Position numbers and translations under genes: made by a program. Below, piece by piece: positions 35,357 to 47,526 of a DNA stretch of 64,000 nt. The notes beneath the pieces were generated by a model. The model did not search any database and had not been told where the DNA came from. It saw only the letters and a list, made by a program, of their open reading frames with translations. The first letter of the stretch is position 1; the number at the start of each line of letters is the position of its first letter. The stretch is taken from positions 2,491,849-2,555,848 of the forward strand of contig JAGGNK010006448.1 of the NCBI GenBank assembly GCA_017590115.1, written 5' to 3'. Source of the stretch: Montifringilla adamsi (Eukaryota > Chordata > Aves > Passeriformes > Passeridae).

Positions 35357-38300
35357 CTTACAAGTAATCAAATGTAGAAATTGCTTTATCAATAAAATGG
35401 AGATGTGTTAAATTCCTCTTGTGAATCAGAATAGAGTAAGAAGAAAAATAAAAGTGTACAAAAGAATAAGACATTCAGCCTTTATCAAAAAACCAAAAGG
35501 TCTCACCTTTCGACAAAATTAAGGAGAGACAAAATTGAAAAAACATTTTTTTTCCTACCAAATCTGAATTTCAAATGGAGAAACTGTGGCCACCCTAAGC
35601 TTCTGAAATGAAAAGGTTGCAAAATAGGGTTTGTCATTTCTCTGGTATCAATGATACTCAGAGTAAACTTATTTAACTATGACAAAAATAATGGAAAATA
35701 TATTCCATCTCTTGCTGCAGAGCCAGCACCCATCTCTTACTACTGGAGAAAAAGATTATCCCACATGTGCCTACAGATGGGTGCCTTGCACTCTTACATG
35801 AAGGACTGGTACCACTGCCAGGAATTAGATGAAATATACTTGTGGTTAGAGCTGAGGTGAAATTTCCCAAGTAATGGACATAAAAAGGCAGAAAAGCCAA
35901 CTCTAGGGAAATTCACACAGACTTCAGTGATTTAACTCTGACTGTACTATTCTTTCTTACACAGCCTTATTTTCTATCCTTTTAACATGGTGCAATTCAC
36001 TTTTAATTAGAGGCTAGCTGACACGGAATCATTAGAAGTAGAATGAATGTTACGTTCTAGTTCTTCATCTGCTTCACAATGCCTGGTGTTAATTAGAAGA
36101 GATTTAAAGGAGGGAAATGCTTGTGGGGAATAAAACGTTATCCCTGTTGGGACTTCTTGTATCATTTCAAAAAGGAGAAGATTTTTAAAAACTGGGTGTA
36201 ACTTATCCACATAAACTCAAATTTGTTAGGGGAGCACAAATCTGACTATCCTGATTGTACTGTTATTACTACATTTTCTAGTTAGAGGAGACTGGAAAAA
36301 AAAAGGTAGAGAGGGGCCACCGTACCCAGACACAACTTACTTTTTACGTGTTTTGGATATCCTCATTTTGGATATCCTCCCCTCTGCTTCCCCATCTAAG
36401 CAAAAGAGGTACAAGTACTAGTAACCAAGTACAGTTTTGTACATCTACACAGCATGACCCTGTGCATCACAGGAACTCCTGAACCAGCATTAACCAGGTC
36501 AGACACAGGCACAGCCCAAGTGTACTAGAAGTACATCGGTGTATCAGCTTAATGCAAAGTTGTCAGAACAAGACCATAAAACTTTCTTCCTTCTGGCGTC
36601 TTTGAAATTGCTAGCCTTTATTAAATTGCCCACAAATTTTGCAGTCTAGAAATGTCCCTGATTTTTGGGTTCACTCTGTCGTATTACTTAAGTGACTTTA
36701 CTGTATTTACTGAGATGTGGAGGAAGAGGAGGGAGTGACCATCTTCTTACACATTGATATCCATACCCATCTGCAAAAATTCACCTGCTGCCAGGTGAAT
36801 ACACGATATCTCTGTGTAGCCCTGTGTCCAAGTTTGCAACCAGGAAATAATACAGAACATACTGGATTACCAGTAGCCTATTGGAAAAAAAAGAAATGTT
36901 GACTGTGCAGAGAAATGTGTTGCATTTGCAGCCGTGTATATGGAAATAAAACCCAATTAAGGCTTTGTTTGTTAGTTAGATGTTTCCTTGTGCCTTTAGT
37001 GGACATAATTTTGTTTGAATGTTGGACATAAAAGTAAAATAAAAATAAAATGGCCTGTCTTGATATGAAAAGGTTACATGGTTTCATAAAAGGTAATAAG
37101 AGCAATTAGCCTTCTAGTGATTTTATATGTTCTGCTTAAATGTTTGCAGTCCAAGCAATTAAGGTCAGGTTTAGAGCAACCAGCTTTAGATGTTTATAAG
37201 TCTAACTATATTTTACACAATTTATAATTGTGGAGTTAATTTAGGAGTACTAACTGAAGATAGGTAGCAACTTCGATGCAAACAAAACAAGGCTGTTTTT
37301 AACATGATTTTTAGTTATCTGTGAATTTTTTCAGATGTTCACACGAAATTAATGTGTATGCTCTTGTTGGTAAGAATTGGTTTTGACATCACGCATTGTA
37401 ATAAGACTATAACTGATCTTGAAACCCTAAATTTGCTATTACTTATATTGTTTTGATCAGCTTCGGATACTAACATAGTTATAGTCAACCCAACATGGAA
37501 ATGAGAGAAAAGCAGAATCTTAGTGTCTAGAATAAAGATAGGTACAGTAAATATACGAAAAAATTAATTACCCTTAATTCTCAAACCTGGAGGGTAACTT
37601 GGTATGAAGTTTGAGCAAGTGGATTGTTCCTTCACTATTTTCCTTTCTTCTCATGGTTATGGGCAGGAGAAATGAACACATAATAAATACCATGTGAACA
37701 CCACTCTTTGCTTTGGATTAATAATATCTGTTTAATGTAAACATAATATAATAAAACATAATATAAATATAATGACATCTGTTTAAATCAAGTTTAATTC
37801 TCTTGTATGTTCAATCTTTGCTACAAGTTGGAGCTCCATGACACATCTCACGTAAATGAGCATGATCTGTCCCAAACGCCCATGATTATTACCAGAATGT
37901 GTAATAGACTAAATAACTATTATCAAAGTGAAATTCAGTTAGACTATATCCTCAGCTTACTCATTAATTAACTGATAGATTTGGTGTCTTAATAAACTAG
38001 ACATAGGAATCATTACAGCTTAAAAAGATCAAAGTTTTTTGCTCATTTTGACTAAGGATTGCAGAAAGCACAGAAAAATATTTAAGTTTATATGAGTTTC
38101 CACTATTTTAAATTAGAAACTTTTTAAATTTAACAAACAATGTGAAACAGGAATTAAAAATCTGAAATCTTAAAAGCAGGGCAACCAGAATAAATATGAA
38201 TGTTCCACAGGATCTTTTTTTAAACTTTAGAAGCAGCATGACTTTTATTTTAGGAAAGTTGAGTCATTTTTAATGATACTAGAACCAGCTTAAAAGTTTG

Positions 38301-38548
38301 AGTAACACACTGAACTTCTAAAATTGTTTTGGGTTTTATTATTTTTTTTCTTTTTTGACTGAATATAAAGAAATATAAAGGTTGTATTTTAGCCTCTGTT
38401 CTTTCTATAAAGTACTAGGCTTATTTTCCAAAGACTATATTTTTTCACCCCCACCTCCTAAACGTGTGTGTTTATTCTAGTTTGCATTTTGATGAATTAG
38501 AAAATTTATATTGTTCAGATTTTAATGTATCAGTCAATATTGTTACCC
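35357..38548. other. Single-copy AT-rich noncoding stretch
   Basis: I see no gene or interspersed repeat. 37100-38050 is repeat-free with many TAAT and ATTA cores and a TCF/LEF-like atcaaag at 37923; it resembles conserved noncoding DNA of gene deserts, but this is only an impression. A 15-bp tandem duplication at 36351 is listed separately. Confidence 0.55.
36351..36380. repeat. Tandem duplication, 15 bp x 2
   Basis: The unit ttttggatatcctca is followed at once by ttttggatatcctcc. There is one mismatch in 15 and no spacer. Confidence 0.95.
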
Positions 38549-38575
38549 TTTTTTTTTTTTTTTTTTTTTTTTTTT
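38549..38575 (-). repeat. Poly(T) homopolymer, T27
   Basis: Twenty-seven consecutive T residues follow tgttaccc and end in agttc. It could be a homopolymer microsatellite or the reverse-strand tail of a retrocopy. No body or target duplication is recognisable. Confidence 0.96.
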
Positions 38576-40428
38576 AGTTCGGTGAACAATTGTAATGAAA
38601 GTCAAAAAATATATTCTTCTGTTTTAAAGTATATAGTGCTTATGTCAGGATTAAGAAAAAAATTAGTTCTTGTTCTTACATAGCAGAACACCTTCGTCCA
38701 TCTAAGAAAGAAAGAATATAGTACAGCTAAGGAGTCTTTGTATACAATTAGTAGAAAATTTTACATAAATAGATTCTGGGTAGATATGTATTTGTATTTT
38801 AAATAAAGGTTTCTAGATTTTGAAATTGAATGAGTCATGGACATCCCCCCTGTTCCCTAAAATATTGCATTATGTTATCCATGGAGATTCAGTTTTATGC
38901 AATGCAGTTATGTTTTACCTGTCATTCAGTTGTCACAGCTGCACTGTAAAATTGTACCATATTAAATCTTTTCTAAGCTACATACTCTCAAAGGGTGTTC
39001 TGTGGTTTAGAGAAATCTTATTCTTATAGAATAATAATTTTTTCAGTAGAGGGACAGATTACCTCTACTTGATATGTTTTAGTAATCATGCATTGTCCAA
39101 ACCTGCATGTACAATAATAAATAGTGGCCCCAGAAAATTCTTTTTTTCATAAAAGGCATTGAAAGACACTACTATGTTTAGAAACCATGGCTCATATCTA
39201 GAAATATATGTAAGCAGTCTGTGAGCTTCTGGTTTTTGGTATTTCTCCAGCATGTTTCTTCAGGTTTCCAGGGACTTGCAGTGTCTCCTTGCTGCTTTAG
39301 CAGCCCCCACTGCTAACTTTCCCTCTATATATCTTTTCATGGAGCATATGGTAGGTGGCATTACTCAGCTAACAGATGTGCCTTTATGGTGCTTGCAATT
39401 TGTCCCATGCATGCAGGGACTTGTGGTATATAAACAGAGATTGGTAACACTTGATAAGGTCATTATACTGGCTGGTTTTGTTCTATGTGTCAGCAATCTC
39501 CAGGACTAGAACTCAGACCCATATATCTTACAAAGACCTCATTTTTATATCTTGCTTATCGTAGATGGGCTGCTAAGATTATTTGATTTATTAGCTCTTT
39601 ATGGGCCCTCTGCTATGCTAGTATGATGGGTACCTTGGCAGTTCCTTTCATTAATATCCCATAATAAAGTATTTACGATACCACCATGGACTCGTGGAGA
39701 CATATTTTACATCTCTGTGTAGTATGTTAAAAAGCTGCATAGACATGAGTTTTGTGTCAGGGAGCAGTAAAAAGGGCTGGATCAAGTCATAACAGGGTTG
39801 ACTGTGATAGTAAGAATAAAGGTCCACTTTAAAACTCAAGAAAAGCATAAGGTCTTCCTTTGCCACCAAATATAGTAAATTTTGTGTCAGTGAAGAACAT
39901 TGAAAATGGACAAGTAGATACTGCAAGCTACCAGAACAAATGCTGCCCCTTTAAGTTATTATTTTACGCTCTTGTCAGCTGTGGGTTCGAGGGGGCTCCT
40001 GCTGACACAACTTGATTAGTCCCAGCAGACTCAGTGCTCTTTCCTGCAAGTGGCATGAAAGCAAATGAGGAAAGTCAGTTCTGAGGTCTGAAAAATCCTA
40101 TTTATGTGCTTTAAATTCAAAGACATGTAACATGCACTAGGTGAAATCTGTGTTCTTTGTGAGTGTGCTGAGATGAGCTATTTTAATATATTCTGTGAGA
40201 ATAATAAGAAAGTTCTTTAACAAGGATGAAAATGCTACTGGACAACACTGAGTCAGATTTTGCTCTGCTTTACATCTGAAATCATTGGAGTGGGTGAAGA
40301 AATGTCTATGGTACAATGGGGTTTTATTCTTCAAACATTCTAATAATTGCTAATTAATTGCTGTCAGAGTTGTGATTCAGTATAGCAACTTGTATGCACA
40401 TTTGGTGGTTTTGGTTGTTTTTTTTTTC
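38576..40428. other. Single-copy noncoding stretch
   Basis: I see no gene or interspersed repeat. ORFs are 91 codons or shorter and show no domains. Confidence 0.55.
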
Positions 40429-40550
40429 CAGGGATGGGTGTCCACAAATTCTGTGGGCAAATTCTTTCATTGTCCAATCACCCTCACAGTGAAGAGAGCT
40501 CCCATCTAGGTTCCACGACTTCCAGCCATATCCTTTCTCCACGGACAGTT
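40429..40550 (-). mobile_element. CR1 LINE internal 3'-UTR fragment
   Basis: The blocks 'ccagggatgggtgtccacaa', 'ttctgtgggcaa', 'tcaccctcacagtgaagaga' and 'tcccatctagg' match the segment found in the CR1 ends at 8.0 and 25.0 kb. The terminal repeat is absent, so both ends have been lost. Confidence 0.75.
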
Positions 40551-41450
40551 ATCTCCCTTTAAAAAATCTACCATCAGTTGATCCTTTCTTTAACTGCAAA
40601 GTAAACATAAACCTTTGCCTGTTGCAGATTTGGCAAACATAAAAAAAACCAAACAATAATAATACGCCCATAATTTTTTTTTGTTAGTTTTCAATGTCTA
40701 AATATCTATTCAGTCATATACTGGTGATATAAGTAAACCTTAGGTTTTGAATAAAAATCCACTAAAAATCAGTATGACCAGGAACATACACAAGCAATTT
40801 GAGATATCTACTGGAATAAGAAATCAAGACAAGAAATAAACAACTGGACACCTGTAAGAATAAAACCCATTAATGTTAACAATAGAAGAAATTTTGCATC
40901 ATTTTGGTAGACTAGAATTGAGCAGTCAGCATAAAAAGATAACTCTTAAGGAAAGAATCTAAATAGCAGATAGAGTGTTGATTAAAGGATTGCAAACAAA
41001 GTAAAGAGTAATATAACATATGGTAAACTATTCAAATTTGTCTCTCTAGTGCAGATCAGATTTTGTTTCTCAGTCTTTCTTCTTATACAGCATCAAATGT
41101 CAATGAATAATTGAATCTACAAAGCCAGGTTAAAAAAATTACTCAAAATTGATTATATGCACAATTATGTTGTTTGGTTTATCTTGCTTTCTGAGAAACA
41201 AGAGATATGTGGTCTTTATGTTTGACAGTAGACTCCACTCATTTTAAACCAACTATCCTGTCTCAAAAAATTTTGGCAAACATCAGATACATACTCTGGT
41301 GTAATGTTTTGTCCCAGTCAGCTCCAGTGAGACTATGCACGATCAAGTTATATCACCTCTGTCTTCCCTTCCAGCTGTCCCCGTGGTCTCAGGAAATTTC
41401 CAGTCTGCTGTACAGCCACCCAGACTAAAGAACAGGGAAGATATCATTCC
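40551..41450. other. Noncoding stretch between CR1 fragments
   Basis: I see no gene. The sequence is AT-rich. The last ~60 bp before 41451 may be further, heavily diverged CR1, but this cannot be supported. Confidence 0.5.
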
Positions 41451-41634
41451 AGGTGGTTGGTCACTGGAACAGGCTCCCCAGGGAAGTGGTCAGGGAACCA
41501 AGCCTGTCAGAGTTCAAGGAGCATTTGGGTGATGCTTTTAGTCATATAGTTTAGTGTTTGGCAGTCCTGTGAGGAGCAGGGTGTCAGACTCAGTTATTAC
41601 AGGTTCTTTAAACTTGAGATATTCTGTGATTCAA
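41451..41634 (+). mobile_element. CR1 LINE 3' end, plus strand
   Basis: The blocks 'aggtggttggtcactggaac', 'aggctccccagggaagtggt', 'aagcctgtcagagttcaagg', 'agcatttgggtgatgctttt' and 'gagatattctgtgattcaa' run in the usual order, ending in the CR1 3' terminus. It is the reverse-complement counterpart of the piece at 16671-16978, so both come from one CR1 group inserted in opposite orientations. Confidence 0.9.
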
Positions 41635-42323
41635 TCATTGTCTAACAAATGCTTTTCAGCCTTGTGGTTATTTTGACTTCTAGAGATAAGTTTGGACCTG
41701 TTTGAATTGAGAAGTCACACATATTCAGGGTGAAAGCTCTTCCTAAAGATATGGTATTGCAGACAAGTGGATGTGCATCCTTCTAATTCCTTTTTGCAGG
41801 AAAAAAGCACATCCAGCTGCACTGTCAATGCATGAAGCCTCTCTGATTGGTAGGAATGTTTGAACTCATATCTGAGCAGGTCACTTTGAAAATATTACTA
41901 CCTCTTTCCCTCTTTTGTTTGAAGGCTGGGTTCTAGACAGTGTTCAGCTTTCCCAGCCTGTTATCATGAGAAACCTTTGGGCCAGGCAAGGAAACACCCA
42001 GCGCTCCATGATTGTTAAACTGTTTGGCTCTGAGGTTATATGTTGGGATTTATGTGCCTTTGTGCATCTGCAGTGTGATAACTTATAGACATGCAACCTG
42101 GTAAACCAAAATAGTTACCTTTTTTATAGTATCTAAAAAAATTTCCTGAATGACAGCATTCACCAAATGCAGTCACCTACCAGGTTCTCAAAACATTATT
42201 CACTCTACATAAACACAGAATCGGAGCAAGCTAAAGGGGTCTGAAGTCCATGTGATTAAAAATGCATTGGCTGTGGACAAGGATCTGCCACTTTTGTATT
42301 CTCCTTCATATAAAAGGAGAATC
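41635..42323. other. Noncoding stretch between CR1 fragments
   Basis: I see no gene or repeat. A cacagaatcgga string at 42215 resembles a CR1 terminus but has no body. Confidence 0.5.
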
Positions 42324-42456
42324 ACCATCCCTGGATATGTTAAAAAATGTGCAGAAGTGATGTGCAGAGGATCATGGTTTAATGGTGGACCCAGCAGAGT
42401 TAAGATAATAGTTGGACTTGATAATCTTTGAGGTATTTTCTAACCTTAATGATTCA
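42324..42456 (+). mobile_element. CR1 LINE 3' end, plus strand, diverged
   Basis: It reads 'accatccctggatatgttaa', 'ggatcatggtttaatggtgg' and 'ttggacttgataatctttga', then 'ggtattttctaaccttaatg' and gattc. This is the usual order of the CR1 3' tail, with many substitutions. It differs from the 41.5 kb piece, so it is probably another CR1 subfamily. Confidence 0.85.
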
Positions 42457-45400
42457 CTTTTCAGAGAAATTGTTTTTGTGAGTGTGTAATTTGATTTACA
42501 TAACTTGTTAGTGATATAAAGTGATCAACCTGGATCACACTTTAAGAAGCATTTCGAAAGGGTACTTTTCAGAAAAGTTGGATCTTCCAGCTTATTATCA
42601 TCTTGCCATTGAAATACTGCCATTTTTCCATTTGCTGTGCCAAATTTACAGTAGCCTCCCCTGTGCCTAGTTATGCAATGCTCAAGTGGTGAGAGCAATA
42701 GACCTCTGAATCAGCTAAGCACTTAGGTCTCACAGTAAAAGTAACCCTGTAAGTTGTACTTTTGTCAGGCATCTCATCACCTCACGTCCCAGGTGAGGGA
42801 TTCTGGTCTCTTGAGAACAGCTGAGACAGAGATTTTCATTTACCTTATGACGGGAACACAGTGATCAGGCTCACACATCATTATTACCACACCAAAGTAG
42901 AATAGAAACACAGCTGTAAATAGAGACTTGGCACTGGAGCAAAGCAAAGACTGGAGTTTTTTAAATGGTTCTGTTTCTCAGTTCAGGGTTTGGTCATTAA
43001 GCAAATTAATAAAATACCTACTCATTATTAATATAATTTTATAGGATTTTATATCTTAGTGTAATGCAGAAATTAACTAAAATTAAGTAACTTAGGAAAC
43101 ATTCCAACCTTAGCACACTGGGTTTTATTTAAAGGGATAGAGAGAGGCTGTAACTTGTAAATAGTACTAAACAGTAACACAGCATAAAGTATTAGGCTGT
43201 ATATTTCAAAGGCTTTACACTAATATAGTAAGTTGTGAAGATTAATTTTAAGTCAGTGTGAGTCACTGCATTTCTCCTTTATTCCTTGTGGTGTACTAAA
43301 TATTGAGTTTTCAATAGATGCAACGACAGCACAGTATTCTATGGCTTTCTGTGTTTATATAGAGGACAAGAAATAAAAACTATCTATCTAGTATGCTTAG
43401 TACATGCATCTATAATTAATGTAGAATAAAGCCAGAGTGAATAAAGGATGACACTTTGCTAATGCTATGCTTATCAGAGCTGGATTTACTGTGATCTCCA
43501 CATAGAACTTGGAGCACTCTTCAAATTTATGTACCAGCATCTTTGCTATTTAACAGATGAGGGTATTGTAGTCTCTCATAAGAAAATGTTCTAAACATTG
43601 CAAAAATTCTATGGTTTAATCTCAAATGTTGCTTAACTACATAATGAAGACCTATGGTATTTGATTGAAATCATATACTTTGAATTAACGTGACTCAAAA
43701 CATAAACATTGATAGTAAAACTGAGTGCATACATATTAATATGTAACTACTGCCTAGCCATCATTTTCTTTGGAAAAATTTGCATTCAAATATCAAGCAA
43801 GTGATGAGACACCAGCCCTGGGAATACAATACAAGTTTTCACAAAGATTGTGCTACACTGGCTGTGAATTGCAGACAGACCTTTCCCTGTGGAAAGCCTC
43901 TTTTAGGCATACTGCTTCAGCAGAAGCAAACTACTGTGCCTTTCAGATTAAGAAATTGTGTATCTAATAAAAATATTTTCCCCAAGAAAGATTAAAATTA
44001 TGTTAGACTGGGAAAGTTCCAGAATATCTTTAATAATTATTTTATGCCGCCTATAGACTCATGCAATTAATACAGATTTTTTCATGTACAGCAATTTTGT
44101 AATAAACTCCCCTTTCTTCCATGTAGGTTGAAGTGGAGAGATTCTATTGTCAGTTCTGGAAAAGATGAAGAAACAACCATAGCACAGGGGAGAAAAGCAA
44201 TATGTGGAAATTTCTTCCAGGCATTCTGACCATTAATAATTGAAAATCCTTGCAATGATCTGAACGGGATTACTAACACAGGTTTTGAAAAATAACCTGT
44301 TGTGTTACTTCCCTTCTCACCATCTCTGCACCCTTGGTGAACTGCTGACAGTGTCTGGTGCCTATGCTCTTCAGACACTGTTATGAAATGTATGTTTCCT
44401 TCAACCCTGAGTCGAAGGAAACATAGAAGTCTTGTGCTATCTTCTTTCTGTAAAGAAAATATTTGTATCTTGGGAAAGAAAGATGGCTTGATTTGAAGTA
44501 CCACTCAACCGATCCTAGAACTTGATGGAAAGTATATAGCTCTGTGTTAAAGTGATTTTTAAAACAAGTGAAAGCATTGTTATAGCATAAGTACAGCCAA
44601 ATCTGCCTGTATTCTGATTCTGAAAACTAGGTAAAGCAATTTTCACCTAAGAATAGTTTGAATGTAGCTTTTGTGATACTCACTTCCAGAGTGATTTTCT
44701 GTATTTTGCAAGACTGTCTTTTTACAGTATCCACAAACACTTCTGCACTGTGACTTTCCCTCTCTGTTATAGAATAATGCAAATATCCTTTTCATTTGTC
44801 CTCTCTTTTAGTCATGGAGACTTTTACACCAGTTCTCACTGAATTATGAAAGTATTCACTCTTCCCTTGTATTCTACAAGGATAGAAAAGTATTACTATT
44901 GTGATTTCCCCTCCTCAGTCTATTTTTTTCCCTCAGGCTTCCAGATAGACTGTCTCACATTTCAGATATGTACACCTATCTCCTTTCTTCTGGCATCCAG
45001 CCTCAATTAGATAATTTAACTATGCATGTTCAACATTCTAGCAGCCTGGTACCTTTATGCCTTTGCTCTCTGCTCCATGGAGCAACAGAGATCTTTAGAA
45101 GATGATCATGTTCATAGTGGAGCTTTCTATTCCAGCAATGCAAAACTTTGCTAAGACCCTATTTGTAAGGTCTCTTTTCCATGACTTTTAGGCTGGGTAT
45201 CACTAGTCCTCATTTTTGTAAAGAGGATTTAACATTACTCTTTGTATAATATATGTATGTGGCTTCACTTTTTTCCCTGAAACATTACATATGTGATTTG
45301 GTGGCTGAAATTGGAACACCACATGTTCCTGCAATCTGTCCATCTCTGACAGCTTTGTTTCTTTATTCAGTGGCTGCTCTGGTGCTGATAGAGGTGTCAG

Positions 45401-47076
45401 AAGAAATTGTCTATCATTCGTGTGGGTTTGTCACTCGTATGAATCAGTTTTATCACAGCTCCAGAGCATCCCCAGAGACAGCTCTAACTGCTTTGTTTTT
45501 AATTACAAAGTCACTCTTTGTGTTCCTCCATACAGACAGCCATGCAGCCAATCATAAAATCACCATGTTGAAAATCTAGAATACAAATATTAAAATTTAT
45601 CCATCTTTTCTTTGAAGTGATCTGTGAAATTTTCAGAAGGGTCTCAGTAGCATTGATCCCATTTATGGTTAATCTATTTCTAAAGTGTCATGACTATTCC
45701 AGACGCACAGTTTGTGTTTTAGCACATCTTGTCGCAAAGCATATCCTCTTTCTAAAGTGAAGGCTAAGAGATTTAAAGCACAATTGTGGCTTACTTGAAA
45801 GCCAGGGTTAAAGAGATATATATTTTTCCAATTGAATTTTAATTGCATGTCAAATAGAAACAAATTCTAGGTATTTCCATGGGAATACAAAGCAGTCCAA
45901 GATACTGAATTCAAGCTCTGAAGGAAATATAAAGCCTAGTCAAGGTATCTTAATGTTATATCTTTTGTTGTATCCTTTTTGCTATTTTTGTTTGGTTTTG
46001 GTTTTAAATGAGATATTTAAGAACCGGGATGAAACACTCAAGATATTTTAGCTTATTTTGACATTTGCGGTTAGCCAATACATGGGTCTTTCAAAATTTT
46101 TCAACATCAAGGAGTAATTAGGTGATGTAGTCAGACATTTCTTGGATACAGATGTTTTTATTTACAAAGAATGCACACAAAATTCTATTTTCTTAAACAC
46201 CATTACATTTAAACAATAAGAGGCTATTTCTTTGCACAACATTTCAAGTTTCATTCCACATAGAATTCTACCACTTTTTAATGTGTGATCCTTATTTCTG
46301 CTTGTGGTCTTTTTTTTCTCTCTTTGGAAGTTTTTTGAATGTTTCTGAAACACACTTCCATCAAGTGATACCCAGTAAATTTCTACTACCCATTTCCCCT
46401 TTAGTCTTCCACTTGATCTATGTTTTGGGTGGAGGATTCTGTTGTTTCAGGTAAAAAGACATACATCTTTTATGCCTCGTCTTAAACCTACTGTGAATGA
46501 TAGGCTTGTCCCAGCATGAACACATTGTCTTCTAACTTCTATTACACTTATTTCATCATTTCAGTCTTTTTATTAATTAAGTAGTTCCAGTCTGCTTGAC
46601 ATTTTAACCAGAGGCAACAATCGGAGTATAATACTCAGGTTTTAAATGCCTACTTTACTCTGCTTTTATAATATTGAAAAAATATCTGTAGTAAATGTGA
46701 TATGCAATATGGTACGGAGAGGCATAGATCATACTATATCTAACTTTGATAGCTACATTCCATCCAACTTTACAGTGATTCAGTGAGCAAGATATCCTTA
46801 ATTGAGTGCCTGCAGCTCCTGTGTAGAAACAGTGAAAATATACTTTGAATTAAGCTTTTGAAGGTGCTTAATCTAGTGCCTAAAATGAGGCATGATGTGA
46901 AATCAGGTAATTTAGATTTTATCCTGTGTATTCCCTCCCCATGTTCTGGAATGGGTCAAGAAGCAAACTTTCCAGATCACTGTGTTTAAGGGTCGTGTTG
47001 ACAGGAGTCAGTTAATTTGCACTGAGAGGTATTATTTCTTTAGCAAAGACAATGTGTGAAATTTGTGCCCAAATAA

Positions 47077-47113
47077 CTGCAACACCAAAAAGGTTTTAAT
47101 TTTGGTGTTGCAG
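47077..47113. repeat. Perfect inverted repeat, 14-bp arms
   Basis: The left arm ctgcaacaccaaaa (47077-47090) and right arm ttttggtgttgcag (47100-47113) are exact reverse complements around a 9-nt loop aggttttaa. The stem is stable enough to form a hairpin in RNA. No target-site duplication or transposon body is visible. Confidence 0.95.
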
Positions 47114-47511
47114 CACACTCCCTCTTAAGCCCTCAAAAAATGTTCCTTAATTAGTCCAGCTGCAAACGGCATCAGCATGAGGATTCTGATCACATCATTC
47201 ATATATAGTCCATATATACTTATGTAAAACTTTCTTGGCTTTTATAAGCTGACTTTAGTAATTCCATAATGTTTCAGTAGGAAAAATAGCACAGAAACTG
47301 TATAAAGTTTACATAGGACAAAAGTTATGTATATAGAAATCCTCACAATAATCTTTTAACCATGGCTCCTACTATGACAAAGTTTTCTCCTTAGGTTCTT
47401 ACTATTAAGGACAGTTATTCATACTTTGCAATACTTGGCACTTATGCTGTAAATCAAGGCTCATGGCTAAGAGGTATCCACCGTAAAGTCATTTATAGGA
47501 GTGTCAGCAAT

Positions 47512-47526
47512 ATAATAATAATAATA
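47512..47526 (+). repeat. (ATA)n microsatellite
   Basis: About five ATA units are interrupted only at the edges by ta and tc. Confidence 0.85.

Noticed and set aside
39976..40010. gggttcgaggg resembling a tRNA T-loop
   Set aside because: No matching acceptor, D or anticodon stems around it and the T-stem does not pair.
42210..42240. cacagaatcgga resembling a CR1 terminus
   Set aside because: Only about 12 bases match, with no adjoining CR1 sequence.
44082..44504. 140-codon minus-strand ORF
   Set aside because: No domain or motif; flanks show no splice sites worth calling.
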